A stretch of 64,000 nt of DNA from Bradyrhizobium sp. 21 (GCF_023073335.1 NZ_JADPJG010000002.1:959664-1023663), one strand, 5' to 3'. Positions 35,538 to 44,107 are shown, counted from the first letter of the stretch. The notes: a model not told the origin generated them from the letters alone. Numbers and translations are program-made.

Positions 35538-36670
35538 GCTTCATCACCGGCGTCGGACTCACATCTTTCGGCAAGCACGAAGGCTCATCCTCGCTCGACC
35601 TGATGAGCAAGGCCGCGCAGGCTGCGCTCGATGATGCCGGACTCAAGCGCGTGGACATCGACGGCGTCCTCTGCGGCTACTCCACCGTCTCGCCGCACAT
35701 CATGCTGGCCACCGTGTTCGCCGAGCATTTTGGCATCCGTCCAAGTTACGCCCACGCCGTGCAAGTCGGCGGCGCCACCGGGCTTGCGATGACCATGCTC
35801 GCCCATCATCTCGTCGAAGCAGGCGTCGCCCGCAATGTGCTCGTCGTCGCCGGTGAGAACCGCCTCACCGGGCAGAGCCGCGATGCCTCGATCCAGGCGC
35901 TGGCGCAGGTCGGTCATCCCGACTACGAGGTGCCGTTGGGGCCGACCATTCCCGCCTATTACGGGCTCGTCGCTAACCGCTACATTTATGAGTACGGCGT
36001 GACCGAAGAGGATCTCGCCGAGTTTGCGGTGCTGATGCGCGCCCACGCCTGCAGCCATCCCGGTGCGCAATTCCACGATCCCATCACGGTCGCCGACGTC
36101 ATGGCCTCGAAGCCTGTGGCAATGCCGTTAAAACTGCTCGATTGCTGCCCGGTGTCCGACGGCGGCGCCGCCTTCGTCATCAGCCGCGAGCGGACCGGAG
36201 AGGCCGGCGTGCGCATTCGCGGCTGCGCCCAGGCCCATACCCATCAGCATGTCACCGCAGCGCCGCGCTTAAGCGAGCTCGGCGCCGAAATCTCCGTCGC
36301 CCGCGCCAAGGAGGCCACGGGCCTTGCGATCTCCAACGTGCGCTACGCCGCCATCTACGACAGCTTTACCATCACGCTGGCCATGCTGCTGGAAGACCTC
36401 GGTCTTGCGGGCAGGGGCGAGGCAGCCGCACGCGTGCGCGCCGGCCATTTCGGTCGCGACGGCGCGATGCCGATGAATACCCATGGCGGCCTGCTCAGCT
36501 ACGGCCATTGCGGCGTTGGCGGCGCCATGGCGCATCTGGTCGAAGCGCATCTGCAGATGACGGGGCGGGCGGCTACCCGCCAGGTGCGCGACGCCTCGAT
36601 CGCGCTGCTGCATGGCGACGGCGGCGTGCTGTCGTCTCACGTCAGCATGTTCCTGGAGCGGGTGCGATGA
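35534..36670 (+). CDS. Thiolase-fold protein without the nucleophilic Cys (lipid-transfer/Ltp-like)
   Basis: 378 residues from a GTG that overlaps the CoA-transferase stop. It aligns with SCP-x thiolases, but the segment that should be NACATG reads VGGATG, so the nucleophile position (about residue 80) is Gly. The late thiolase loop is NTHGGLLSYGHCGVGG. In the steroid-degradation protein Ltp2, a Cys-less thiolase fold forms a retro-aldolase with the DUF35 domain of ChsH2 (established for that system). Here the next gene encodes a DUF35 protein with 4-bp overlap, so an analogous CoA-thioester aldolase is plausible. Ordinary thiolase activity is unlikely. Confidence 0.82.
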   Translation: MSFITGVGLTSFGKHEGSSSLDLMSKAAQAALDDAGLKRVDIDGVLCGYSTVSPHIMLATVFAEHFGIRPSYAHAVQVGGATGLAMTMLAHHLVEAGVARNVLVVAGENRLTGQSRDASIQALAQVGHPDYEVPLGPTIPAYYGLVANRYIYEYGVTEEDLAEFAVLMRAHACSHPGAQFHDPITVADVMASKPVAMPLKLLDCCPVSDGGAAFVISRERTGEAGVRIRGCAQAHTHQHVTAAPRLSELGAEISVARAKEATGLAISNVRYAAIYDSFTITLAMLLEDLGLAGRGEAAARVRAGHFGRDGAMPMNTHGGLLSYGHCGVGGAMAHLVEAHLQMTGRAATRQVRDASIALLHGDGGVLSSHVSMFLERVR

Positions 36671-37026
36671 GCGAGCGTCTGGCGGATTGGACCAGGAGCG
36701 AGGAAGCCGTCACCTATCAGACCTGCACCGCATGCGGCCATGTGCAGTATTTTCACCGCGCTTTTTGCGCGGCCTGCGGCGCGTCCAATCCGCGCGTGGC
36801 GCGGGCCAGCGGCAAGGGCAGGGTCTACGCGACCTCGCTGGTCTGCCGTGCCGCCACGCCTGAGACGCGGGCGCACGTGCCTTACAATATTCTGCTGGTC
36901 GATTGCGCCGAGGGTTTTCGCATGATGGCGCATGGCGAAACCGATCTTGCCATCGGTGACGAGGTCACCGCCAGCTTTAAGCCGTTCGCGGGCAAGCTCG
37001 TGCCGTTCTTCGCGAAAAGAAAATAG
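36667..37026 (+). CDS. DUF35 (zinc ribbon plus OB-fold) acyl-CoA-associated protein
   Basis: 119 residues from the ATG at 36667, overlapping the previous stop. An N-terminal rubredoxin-like zinc ribbon (CTACGHVQYFHRAFCAACG) is followed by the OB-fold (GKGRVYATSLVCRA, then NILLVDCAEGFRMMAHGETDLAIGDEV). DUF35 proteins partner thiolase-fold enzymes and bind the CoA moiety. Operon position and overlap support a complex with the upstream protein. Confidence 0.92.
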   Translation: MSERLADWTRSEEAVTYQTCTACGHVQYFHRAFCAACGASNPRVARASGKGRVYATSLVCRAATPETRAHVPYNILLVDCAEGFRMMAHGETDLAIGDEVTASFKPFAGKLVPFFAKRK

Positions 37027-37030
37027 CAGG

Positions 37031-37143
37031 ATTCGTCATTCGGGGGCGGTCCAAGGGACCGAGCCTGGAACGGGAATTCTGGGCCTGGCTTGCTAGGGCC
37101 GCGCTAAGCGCGGTCCCGGGAGAGCCACCCCGGAATGACGAAA
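37031..37143. repeat. Intergenic palindromic element bounded by TTCGTCATTC/GGAATGACGAA
   Basis: ATTCGTCATTCGGGG (37031-37045) is mirrored by CCCCGGAATGACGAAA (37128-37143), with an inner GC-rich palindrome (GGGCCGCGCTAAGCGCGGTCCC). Typical of dispersed elements seen in Bradyrhizobium-like genomes. Confidence 0.7.
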
Positions 37144-37164
37144 ACACTCGCTACGCAACTCTTG

Positions 37165-37266
37165 CTAACGCCCGTAGAACAGGATGCTGGCGATGACGAG
37201 CATCGCCATCACCGCCAGCATATGCGCGAACGCTTCCGAGGCCGCCCCCTTGGTGGCTTCCTTCAT
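37165..37266 (-). CDS. Small single-span membrane protein (33 aa)
   Basis: Reading the minus strand from the ATG at 37266 gives 33 residues: a short polar start (MKEATKGAASEAFAH), then a hydrophobic helix LAVMAMLVIASILFYG and a final Arg before TAG. AGGGAG stands 7-12 bases before the ATG. No homologue is recalled. The good ribosome site and a clean single helix argue that it is real. Confidence 0.55.
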   Translation of the reverse strand: MKEATKGAASEAFAHMLAVMAMLVIASILFYGR

Positions 37267-37359
37267 GCCATTTTCTCCCTAGACTTGGGCGTGACTCATC
37301 GTTGCGCGACTAGCGCACCCGACGGCCAATTGTTTTTTACTCGGAACACCCCTTGCGAG

Positions 37360-37393
37360 TATTCGCTGCGATCAAGTCCCCACGCAGCGAATA
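37360..37393. promoter_or_regulatory. Perfect 11-bp inverted repeat
   Basis: TATTCGCTGCG (37360-37370) and CGCAGCGAATA (37383-37393) pair exactly with a 12-base spacer. It lies about 150 bp before the 37541 gene and could be an operator or transcript hairpin. The remaining sequence from 37267 to 37540 shows nothing else clear. Confidence 0.45.
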
Positions 37394-37540
37394 TCGACTG
37401 TGCCAAGGTCGATCAGCAATGCGGCGGCATTTTGACTCGATGTTGTTGCTCCTGCGGACGCGCAAGAATAGAGTTTCGAGGAATTTTCGCCGCTAACGAC
37501 AAAAAGCATCAAAGGCTCAGGGAAAAACTTCAGGAAAATC

Positions 37541-38068
37541 ATGGCCCGCATCAACTACAGCGACCCGTCCAAGGCATCCGACCGCACCCGCGAGATCCTC
37601 GACAAGAACCGCAATGCCAACATCTTTCGAATGATGTCGCATTCGCCGAGCTATTTCGAACAGTACTGCCGGCTCGGCGGCGCCATCCGCCACAAGGGCG
37701 AGCTCGATCCGATCGTGCGCGAACTCGCGATCACCCGCACCGGCATTTTGTGCGAGGCGCCGTATGAGATTGTCGCGCACAAGCGGATCGGCAAGAATGT
37801 CGGCGTCACCGACGAGCAGAACGAGGCGCTCGAGAACTGGCAGGTCGCGAACTGTTTCAATGAAGTGCAGCGTGCCGCGCTCGCCTTCACCGACGAGATC
37901 GTGAAATTGAACAAGCCTGCGGATGCGACCTTCAAGGCGATCTCGTCGAAGCTGTCGCCGGCCGCGCTTGTCGAGCTGCAGCTCTCGGTCGGCTTCTACA
38001 TCATGACGTCGAAGTTTCTGGAGACCTTTGAGATCGACCTTCAGCCGGTCACCGAAGTGGTAGGCTGA
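37541..38068 (+). CDS. Carboxymuconolactone decarboxylase/AhpD-fold protein
   Basis: 175 residues, all-helical CMD/AhpD fold. The usual peroxidatic motif E-x-C-x2-C-x3-H is reduced: GILCEAPYEIVAHKR retains the first Cys and the His, but the second Cys is Pro. Hence it is unlikely to act as an AhpD disulfide reductase, and it resembles the carboxymuconolactone-decarboxylase-like family of unknown function. It is followed 26 bp later by the MazG-like gene. Confidence 0.85.
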   Translation: MARINYSDPSKASDRTREILDKNRNANIFRMMSHSPSYFEQYCRLGGAIRHKGELDPIVRELAITRTGILCEAPYEIVAHKRIGKNVGVTDEQNEALENWQVANCFNEVQRAALAFTDEIVKLNKPADATFKAISSKLSPAALVELQLSVGFYIMTSKFLETFEIDLQPVTEVVG

Positions 38069-38094
38069 TCGAGGCATTGCTGTGAGGGATGCTC

Positions 38095-38397
38095 ATGACG
38101 ATCGATGAATATGCCGCCTGGGCTGCAACGATTGCGAAAGTCGATGGGCATCCGTCCAACGAGCGGTTGTCCTATCTCGGGCTCGGCCTTGCCGGAGAAT
38201 CCGGCGAAGTCGCCGAGCACATCAAGAAGCTGCTGCGCGACGACTGGCTCGATCAGGCGGGGCTCGTCGATGAGCTCGGCGATGTCATTTACTACTGGGC
38301 CTGCCTGTGCGTGGCGACTGGCCGGAAGCCGTCCGAATTGCTCGACGCGAGCGCGGCGAAGATCAACCGGCGGCTAGGTGAGGCCGCGAGCCGTTGA
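38095..38397 (+). CDS. MazG-like nucleotide pyrophosphohydrolase
   Basis: 100 residues from the second ATG (38095); GAGG at 38084-38087 is correctly spaced for this start but too close to the ATG at 38089. Metal-binding motifs of the MazG superfamily are present: GLAGESGEVAEHIKK (ExxE) and VDELGDVIYYWA (ExxD). Such single-domain enzymes hydrolyse noncanonical or excess nucleoside triphosphates. Its stop lies 6 bp before that of the convergent glutaminase gene. Confidence 0.87.
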   Translation: MTIDEYAAWAATIAKVDGHPSNERLSYLGLGLAGESGEVAEHIKKLLRDDWLDQAGLVDELGDVIYYWACLCVATGRKPSELLDASAAKINRRLGEAASR

Positions 38398-38402
38398 ACT
38401 GC

Positions 38403-40250
38403 TCAGGTGGAAGTCAAAATATCCACCTTGGCGTTGGCGACGATCAGGCGGTCGGCGAGGAGCTGCGCCAAATTGCGCATGATGCGCTCGCTGGCATGCG
38501 GGTGCTGCTTGCGGAATCGTTCGAAGTCCTTGAGGGGCACTTCGTACGCCGTCGCCGCCATGTCGGCGAACACGTCGGCGGAGCGGGTGGTTTCGATCAG
38601 CGCCATCTCGCCGAAGGCCATGCCGGCGGTGAGGGTTGCGAGCCGCACCCCGTCGGGCAGGGTGACATGCACCGCGCCGCTGCGCAGGAAGAACAGGGAA
38701 TCGGCTGCCGTGCCCGCGGTGAGGATCTTTGCGCCGGATTGATAGGTCCGGATCGCGCAGATCGAGGCGAGGGCGGTCAGCTCGCCCTCGCTCATGCCCG
38801 ATAGCAACGGCTGCTCGGCAAGCTCGGTGGTCTCGTGAAAGTCGATCGAGCCGCCGTGACGATAGACGATCTGGTCTTCGGCCCATTCGATCGCGGTGTC
38901 GAGAAGGTAGAAGTCGCGGACGTTCTTCAGCTCCGCCGTCCATTCCCGCAGCGTGTTCCATTCTTTCGAGGCGCGCCGGACGCCTGACAGGACGACGGTC
39001 ACATTCAGCGCCGCGAGCTCCTCGAACGCCTCGGCGACCAGCCGCGCCCCGGCGCGTGTGGTGGAGGTGACGCGGTGCAGATCAAAGATCACGAATTGCG
39101 GTCGCGGCCGGCCCGCAAGCCGGCGCGAGACATAGTCGACCGCCGACAGCGACAGCGTGCCGACCAGCTCGATGACGCGCACCTCCTGCTGATGGGCTGC
39201 GAGAATGTCGCGCTCCTGCGGGCGGCGCACGCGCCGCGACGGGCTCCTGCCGATGTCGTAGTCGGCGATGACGGCGTTGCGCGCGTCGTCGCTGCGGTTG
39301 AGCATGTGAAGGTCGTAATGCGAGGACAGCGCCTCGCAGACCTTGATGCCGCGCACGCTGTTGCCGTGCTTGTCGAGCTTTGGCGAATAGCTGCCGAGGC
39401 CGAGACGCGCGGGGAGCGCCGCCAAAATCCCGCCGCCGACGCCGCTCTTGGCGGGAATGCCGATCCGGTAGATCCATTCGCCGGCATAATCGTACATGCC
39501 CGACGATGTCATCACCGACAGCGTGCGCGAGATTGCGTAAGGCGTCATCACCTGTTCGCCCGTCACCGGGTTGACGCCGCGGTTGGCGAGCGTTGCCGCC
39601 ATCACGGCGATGTCGCGCGCCGTGACCAGCACCGCGCATTGCCGGAAATAGACGTCGAGGACGCCGGCGACATTGTCGGAGATCACCGCATTGGTCTTGA
39701 GGAGATAGCCGATGGCGCGGTTGCGGTCGCCGGTCTGGCTTTCGGAAGCGTAGACGGCCTCGTCGACAGCGAGATCGCGTCCGGCAAAGCGGCTGAGCGC
39801 GAGGCGGATCTCCTCGAAGGCCTTCGGGCCCTTGCTGTCGTAGATCAGTCCGGTGCAGGCGATCGCGCCGGCATTGACCATCGGATTGAACGGATGGTTT
39901 TCGGAATTGAGCCGGATCGAATTGAAGGGGTCCCCCGAGGGCTCGACACCGATCGCGCTCTCCACCCTGTTTGCGCCGAGCAGATCCAGCGCCAGCGCGA
40001 ACACGAACGGTTTTGACATCGACTGGATGGTGAAGGGCACCCTGGAGTCGCCGACCTCGTAGACATGGCCATCCAGGGTCGCGAGGCTGATGCCGAAATA
40101 GGCAGGGTCGGCCTTGCCGAGCTCCGGAATGTAGTCGGCGACCGCGCCCGAGGTCTCGGCCGAGAATTCGTTGAGGCAAGTGTCGAGAAACCGCATCAAA
40201 GGTGGCTTTGAGCGGGTCCAGGCGGAGGCGAGAGGCGATTGCGGTGTCAT
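38403..40250 (-). CDS. glsA: Glutaminase A fused to STAS and cyclic-nucleotide-binding domains
   Basis: 615 residues from the ATG at 40250; ordinary GlsA is about 310. Residues 1-310 are the glutaminase: the Ser-x2-Lys catalytic pair is in QSMSKPF (S77, K80), followed by NPMVNAGAIA and SGVGGGILAALPARLGLG. Residues about 355-455 form a STAS domain (VIELVGTLSLSAVDYVSRRL, FVIFDLHRVTSTTRAGARL). Residues about 475-600 form a cNMP-type beta-barrel (AKILTAGTAADSLFFLRSGAVHV, then GMAFGEMALI). The reaction is glutamine to glutamate plus ammonia; the added domains imply allosteric or partner control. It follows the TRAP genes on the same strand with a 21-bp gap. Confidence 0.93.
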   Translation of the reverse strand: MTPQSPLASAWTRSKPPLMRFLDTCLNEFSAETSGAVADYIPELGKADPAYFGISLATLDGHVYEVGDSRVPFTIQSMSKPFVFALALDLLGANRVESAIGVEPSGDPFNSIRLNSENHPFNPMVNAGAIACTGLIYDSKGPKAFEEIRLALSRFAGRDLAVDEAVYASESQTGDRNRAIGYLLKTNAVISDNVAGVLDVYFRQCAVLVTARDIAVMAATLANRGVNPVTGEQVMTPYAISRTLSVMTSSGMYDYAGEWIYRIGIPAKSGVGGGILAALPARLGLGSYSPKLDKHGNSVRGIKVCEALSSHYDLHMLNRSDDARNAVIADYDIGRSPSRRVRRPQERDILAAHQQEVRVIELVGTLSLSAVDYVSRRLAGRPRPQFVIFDLHRVTSTTRAGARLVAEAFEELAALNVTVVLSGVRRASKEWNTLREWTAELKNVRDFYLLDTAIEWAEDQIVYRHGGSIDFHETTELAEQPLLSGMSEGELTALASICAIRTYQSGAKILTAGTAADSLFFLRSGAVHVTLPDGVRLATLTAGMAFGEMALIETTRSADVFADMAATAYEVPLKDFERFRKQHPHASERIMRNLAQLLADRLIVANAKVDILTST

Positions 40251-40271
40251 CGGCTCTCTTGTGCAATGCAA

Positions 40272-42347
40272 TCAGGGCACGCGCAACCCGTCCGGCACCA
40301 CGGTCTGCCGCCGAACCAGCAGGAGGGCGAGCAAAACCGTGGGCACCAGGATGGTGAGGCCGAGCAGCGTCACCTGCAGCTGCGACAGCGGCATGATCCC
40401 GCCGCCGGGGGTGGCGACCACGAAGCCGCCGATCACCAGCAGCACGCGGATCGGCCATTCCAGCGCGCCGGCGCCGCGCAAGTCTCCGACGAAGGGCTGG
40501 TAGCCCTGGATGCCGCCGCAGATGAACAGCGTGCCGAACGCCGCGAGGGCCATCAGACCGAGACCGGCCAGATACGGGCTCGGCCCTTGCAGCACCAGCG
40601 CCGGATTGAGCACGAAGAAGAACGGTATGAAATAGATGATGCTGCCGACCCACATCGATTCCCAGCCCGTCTTCATCGCCGGCGAGCCGGCGATGCCCGC
40701 AGCTGCAAAGGACGCGATCGCGACCGGCGGGGTGATCGACGACAGCATGCCCCAGTAGAAGATGAACATGTGCACGGCCATCTTGTTCAGCCCGAGCTTC
40801 TCCAGTGCCGGGGCGATCAGGATGGCGAGGAAGATGTAGCAGGCCGTCGTCGTCAGCCCGAGCCCGAGGATCAGGCTGGTGAGGGCGCACATGCCGAGCA
40901 GCAGGAACGGATTGTCGCCGGCGATGTGCAGGAGATCGTTGGCGAGGCTCGACACCACGCCGGTCATCGAGAAGGCGCCGATCAAGAGACCGCAACCGGC
41001 GAGGATGCCCACGAGCTCGACGAAGGTGCGGCCGTTGACCTCGAGGAATTTTGAGATCGTCGCCACGGTCCAGCGCGTGTCCTTGGAGAACAGCTGGTTG
41101 AGCACGAGCAGCAGCGCCGTGGCGTAGAACGGCGCGTGGCTCTCGCGCTTGAAGTAGAGCAGCATCACGATCAGCAGCGCGATGACGAACACGTAGTACC
41201 AGCCGTCCTTGATCGTATCCATGACCCGCGGCAGGTCGGCGCGCGGAATGCCCTTGAGCCCGTGGCGCGCGGCGTAGGCGTCCACCTGCATGAACAGGCC
41301 GATGTAGTAGAGCGCTGCCGGAATGATCGCGGCGATGGCGACGTCGGCATAGCTGACATTGAGGAACTGCGCGATCACGAAGGCGGTCGCGCCCATCACC
41401 GGCGGCGCCAGCACCGCGCCCGTCGAGGCGCAGGCCTCGATCGCGCCGGCATAGGAGGCGCGAAAGCCGCTCTTCTTCATCACCGGAATGGTCATGGTGC
41501 CGGCGGTCAGCACGTTGGAGATGATCGAGCCCGACATCATGCCGAGCAGGCCGCTGGCAAAGATGCAGACTTTTGCGGCGCCCCCGCGAAAAGTGCCGCA
41601 CAGCGCGAAGGCGAGGTTGATGAAGAATTTTCCGGCGCCCGTCATCATCAGCGCCGTGCCGAACACCAGGAAGCCGATTACGGTGTCGGCAAAGGCCTGG
41701 ATGGGAATGCCGAGCAGGCTTTCGCCCGACAGCACGTGATAGGCGGTCGCCTGCTCCAGCGTCGATTGCGTGCCGCGGAACGGACCTAACCAGCCGGATT
41801 CCGCGAACAGCGGATAGACGGTGAAGGGGAAGACGCTGAGCAGCAGGCTCCAGCCCCCGGTGCGGCGCAGCGCCTCCATCAGCATCACCCACATCACGAT
41901 GCCCGCGGCGATCACATTGTTGGGGGCGCCGCCGAATTCCCAGCCGGCCTCCGCGGCCTTGCGCACGTTCGACATCAACAGCAGCGCCGCTGCGAACGTT
42001 ACGACGAAGAACGCGAGATCATACCAGGGAACGCGGTCGAGCGGCGCGCGCTGCGTGCCCGGAAAGATCAGGAACGTAAACGGCAGCATCAGCGCGATCA
42101 GAAGGTAGAAGTACTCCGTGTTGAGCTGGGTGTAACCGACGAAGAAGCGCAGCGAGAATTGCTGGTTGATGCAGAGCAGGATGGTGGCCGCAGTCGCGAC
42201 CACCAGCGTCCAGCGCCAACCGCCGCGCAAGCTGCGGACGCGCGTGACCTCGGCTTCCTGCATATTGCCGGCGGCGCCGTGCGGATCGTCGAACACGATC
42301 CGCTTGGCCTCGACTTGCGGGGCAGTGGAGGTTGAAGCAGACGACAT
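40272..42347 (-). CDS. TRAP transporter fused permease (4TM plus 12TM, TAXI class)
   Basis: 691 residues with many hydrophobic segments: the small DctQ-like unit comes first (to about residue 190) and the large DctM-like unit after, with GMMSGSIISNVLTAGTMTIPVMKKSG and APPVMGATAFVIAQFLNV as permease signatures. TAXI-type TRAP systems use such fusions. It couples sodium or proton flow to import of the substrate bound by the TAXI protein encoded upstream. Gene order: binding protein, fused permease, glutaminase. Confidence 0.93.
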   Translation of the reverse strand: MSSASTSTAPQVEAKRIVFDDPHGAAGNMQEAEVTRVRSLRGGWRWTLVVATAATILLCINQQFSLRFFVGYTQLNTEYFYLLIALMLPFTFLIFPGTQRAPLDRVPWYDLAFFVVTFAAALLLMSNVRKAAEAGWEFGGAPNNVIAAGIVMWVMLMEALRRTGGWSLLLSVFPFTVYPLFAESGWLGPFRGTQSTLEQATAYHVLSGESLLGIPIQAFADTVIGFLVFGTALMMTGAGKFFINLAFALCGTFRGGAAKVCIFASGLLGMMSGSIISNVLTAGTMTIPVMKKSGFRASYAGAIEACASTGAVLAPPVMGATAFVIAQFLNVSYADVAIAAIIPAALYYIGLFMQVDAYAARHGLKGIPRADLPRVMDTIKDGWYYVFVIALLIVMLLYFKRESHAPFYATALLLVLNQLFSKDTRWTVATISKFLEVNGRTFVELVGILAGCGLLIGAFSMTGVVSSLANDLLHIAGDNPFLLLGMCALTSLILGLGLTTTACYIFLAILIAPALEKLGLNKMAVHMFIFYWGMLSSITPPVAIASFAAAGIAGSPAMKTGWESMWVGSIIYFIPFFFVLNPALVLQGPSPYLAGLGLMALAAFGTLFICGGIQGYQPFVGDLRGAGALEWPIRVLLVIGGFVVATPGGGIMPLSQLQVTLLGLTILVPTVLLALLLVRRQTVVPDGLRVP

Positions 42348-42492
42348 GATCGACCCCGCGCGTGGGCTGTAAAGTGTCAGCGAATATGGATGGCCGTTGT
42401 TTGAATCGATCGGGCCGCGGACTCTTCAACCTCTCCCGCTTGCGGGAGAGGGGGCGCACCTCATGCGTGGCGACGAACGAGCCCATTCCGTT

Positions 42493-43659
42493 CTAGTCCT
42501 CGAATCCGTTCGCCATGTCGGCCTTGGCGAGCGCCGCCGCGCGCGCCTTCATCCAGCCGTCGAGGAAGGCCTTGTCATCCGCAGGCGGATTGGATTTGCC
42601 GTAATCCGTCCACGCCGCGCCGAGCACCTCCTGCCGCTTGATCAGTCTGTTGTTGTGGGCATCCTGCGCGTCGCTCCATTGCCCGGCTTCCTTCAGCGCC
42701 TTGGCCGCGCCGGGATGGACCGGCACCACCCAGTTCTTGGTCTGCCGCTCCGCCGCAAGGCCGCCGGCGCCGGGCGCGGAATCCTTGTAGGCATCGTAGT
42801 TCACGATCATCGCCTTGGTGATCGCGTAGATCTGGTCGGCCGGTTGCGCGGCATAGGCGACGAAGATCGGGTAGGGGTAATTGCCGAGCTCGATTGGTTT
42901 CTCAGGCGAGATGCCCGCGCCGCAGGTCGCGACCTGCGGGAAGAAGAATGAGCCGACCTTCTGCATCCGCGCCCAGCCCTCCTTGTCCTTGGCGGGCAGC
43001 GGTGGCCAGATCAGGCCGCGCGGCGAGGTCTCGGCTTCCTTGGCGGGGCCGGTGATGGTGGTGCCGAAGGCGGCATCCGTGTCGTTGTTGATCAGGCCCT
43101 TCCACATCGCGCCGTAGCTTGCGAATTCGACGATCTTGACGTCCTTCTGCGTCAGGCCGGCGAAGGCGAGCACCGCGAGCGAGTTCTGGTTCAGTGCCGG
43201 CGAACCGACGACGAAGCCGACACGCTTGCCCTTGAGGTCCTTCAGTTCCTTCACGCCGGTGTCGGCGGCAACACCGAGCGTGCCGCAATTGCAGTCGACG
43301 GACGAGAGCAGGATCTGAAGCGGCTGCGGACCCCATTCCCTGGCGCCGAACTCGAACACGCCTTCCTGCGCGAAATAGGAGCCCGATCCCATCGCAGATG
43401 ACGCCGCGCGCTTGGCGCGCAGCGGCGCGAGACGCGCGACGTCGTTACCTGCGGGGAGCACGCGCACATCGGTGCCGTATTTGTCCTTCATCATCTTGCC
43501 GACGCCGACCGCGATGTTGAAGCCGGCAGTGCCGGTGTCATAGGCGGTGAACGTCAATGTCGGCGGCAGCTTGATGTCTTCGGCAAATGCATAGCGTGTA
43601 GACGCAAAAGAAATGCTTGCCACCAAGGCAGGCGCAAGCATGATCAGCCCGCGAAACAT
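42493..43659 (-). CDS. TAXI-family TRAP transporter substrate-binding protein
   Basis: 388 residues with a signal peptide ending near YAFAEDI. The TAXI core starts LTFTAYDTGTAGFNIAVGVGKMMKDKYG and contains LKDLKGKRVGFVVGSPALNQN. TAXI proteins are known to bind small carboxylates such as glutamate or glutamine; adjacency to a glutaminase fits that, but the divergent IclR and carboxylase genes leave other acids possible. The upstream region carries two TTTG-TTT(T)GAAAC direct repeats (about 43706-43735). Confidence 0.9.
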   Translation of the reverse strand: MFRGLIMLAPALVASISFASTRYAFAEDIKLPPTLTFTAYDTGTAGFNIAVGVGKMMKDKYGTDVRVLPAGNDVARLAPLRAKRAASSAMGSGSYFAQEGVFEFGAREWGPQPLQILLSSVDCNCGTLGVAADTGVKELKDLKGKRVGFVVGSPALNQNSLAVLAFAGLTQKDVKIVEFASYGAMWKGLINNDTDAAFGTTITGPAKEAETSPRGLIWPPLPAKDKEGWARMQKVGSFFFPQVATCGAGISPEKPIELGNYPYPIFVAYAAQPADQIYAITKAMIVNYDAYKDSAPGAGGLAAERQTKNWVVPVHPGAAKALKEAGQWSDAQDAHNNRLIKRQEVLGAAWTDYGKSNPPADDKAFLDGWMKARAAALAKADMANGFED

Positions 43660-43830
43660 GTTTTCCCTCCCATCGTCCCCGCGTTTGCCGCGAAGATTTT
43701 CTTTCTTTGTTTGAAACAGAATTTGTTTTGAAACGGATCATGTCACCGCGATCAAGCGATGGCAACGCCGTCTCGCCAGTGCAGGAATGAGTCTGACAGA
43801 TTGTCGCGGAAACGGCGGACAATGCGGTCG

Positions 43831-44053
43831 TCAGTTCGCGACGATCGCGATAGCTTGTCGCTCGGCAACGACGTCGTCGAACTTCACCGGAAGCGACATG
43901 ATCGTGCCGCTCGCGGGCGCCGGCACAGGTATCTCCATCCTCACCGCTTCGACCACCACAATCTCGTCGCCATCTGCAACGGTTCTTCCAACTTGCACGG
44001 GAGTTGCGGAAGATGCGTCCCGCGGCCTCGGCGACGATCTTAATTTCTGGCAT
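43831..44053 (-). pseudogene. Dead biotin carboxyl carrier protein gene
   Basis: From the ATG at 44053 the translation MPEIKIVAEAAGRIF is a standard start for short biotinyl-domain proteins. The remainder, TPVQVGRTVADGDEIVVVEA then MEIPVPAPASGTIMSLPVK, continues in another frame to a TGA at 43831. One extra base near codon 16 explains the shift. In addition the biotinylation motif, normally EAMKMEI, reads EAVRMEI: the modified Lys is Arg. Either change alone would abolish function. A carboxyltransferase gene stands divergently nearby. An intact frame on the 3' side could be miscalled as an 82-residue gene. Confidence 0.8.
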
Positions 44054-44107
44054 GCCATCCGTTTCTGTTGTCGTTGCAAAACGCCTGAGGTAGCGTCATC
44101 TGCAAGT

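Noticed and set aside
37345..37369. GGAAC with CGCT 16 bases later as an EcfG promoter
   Set aside because: The -10 is CGCT rather than CGTT, and the second half falls in an inverted repeat; too weak to call.
37135..37767. Possible 210-residue plus-strand gene
   Set aside because: It overlaps the start of the CMD-like gene in another frame and has no recognisable domain.
39082..41892. Open frame of 936 codons spanning glutaminase and TRAP permease in another frame
   Set aside because: Arg/Pro/Gly-rich shadow translation crossing two well-formed genes.
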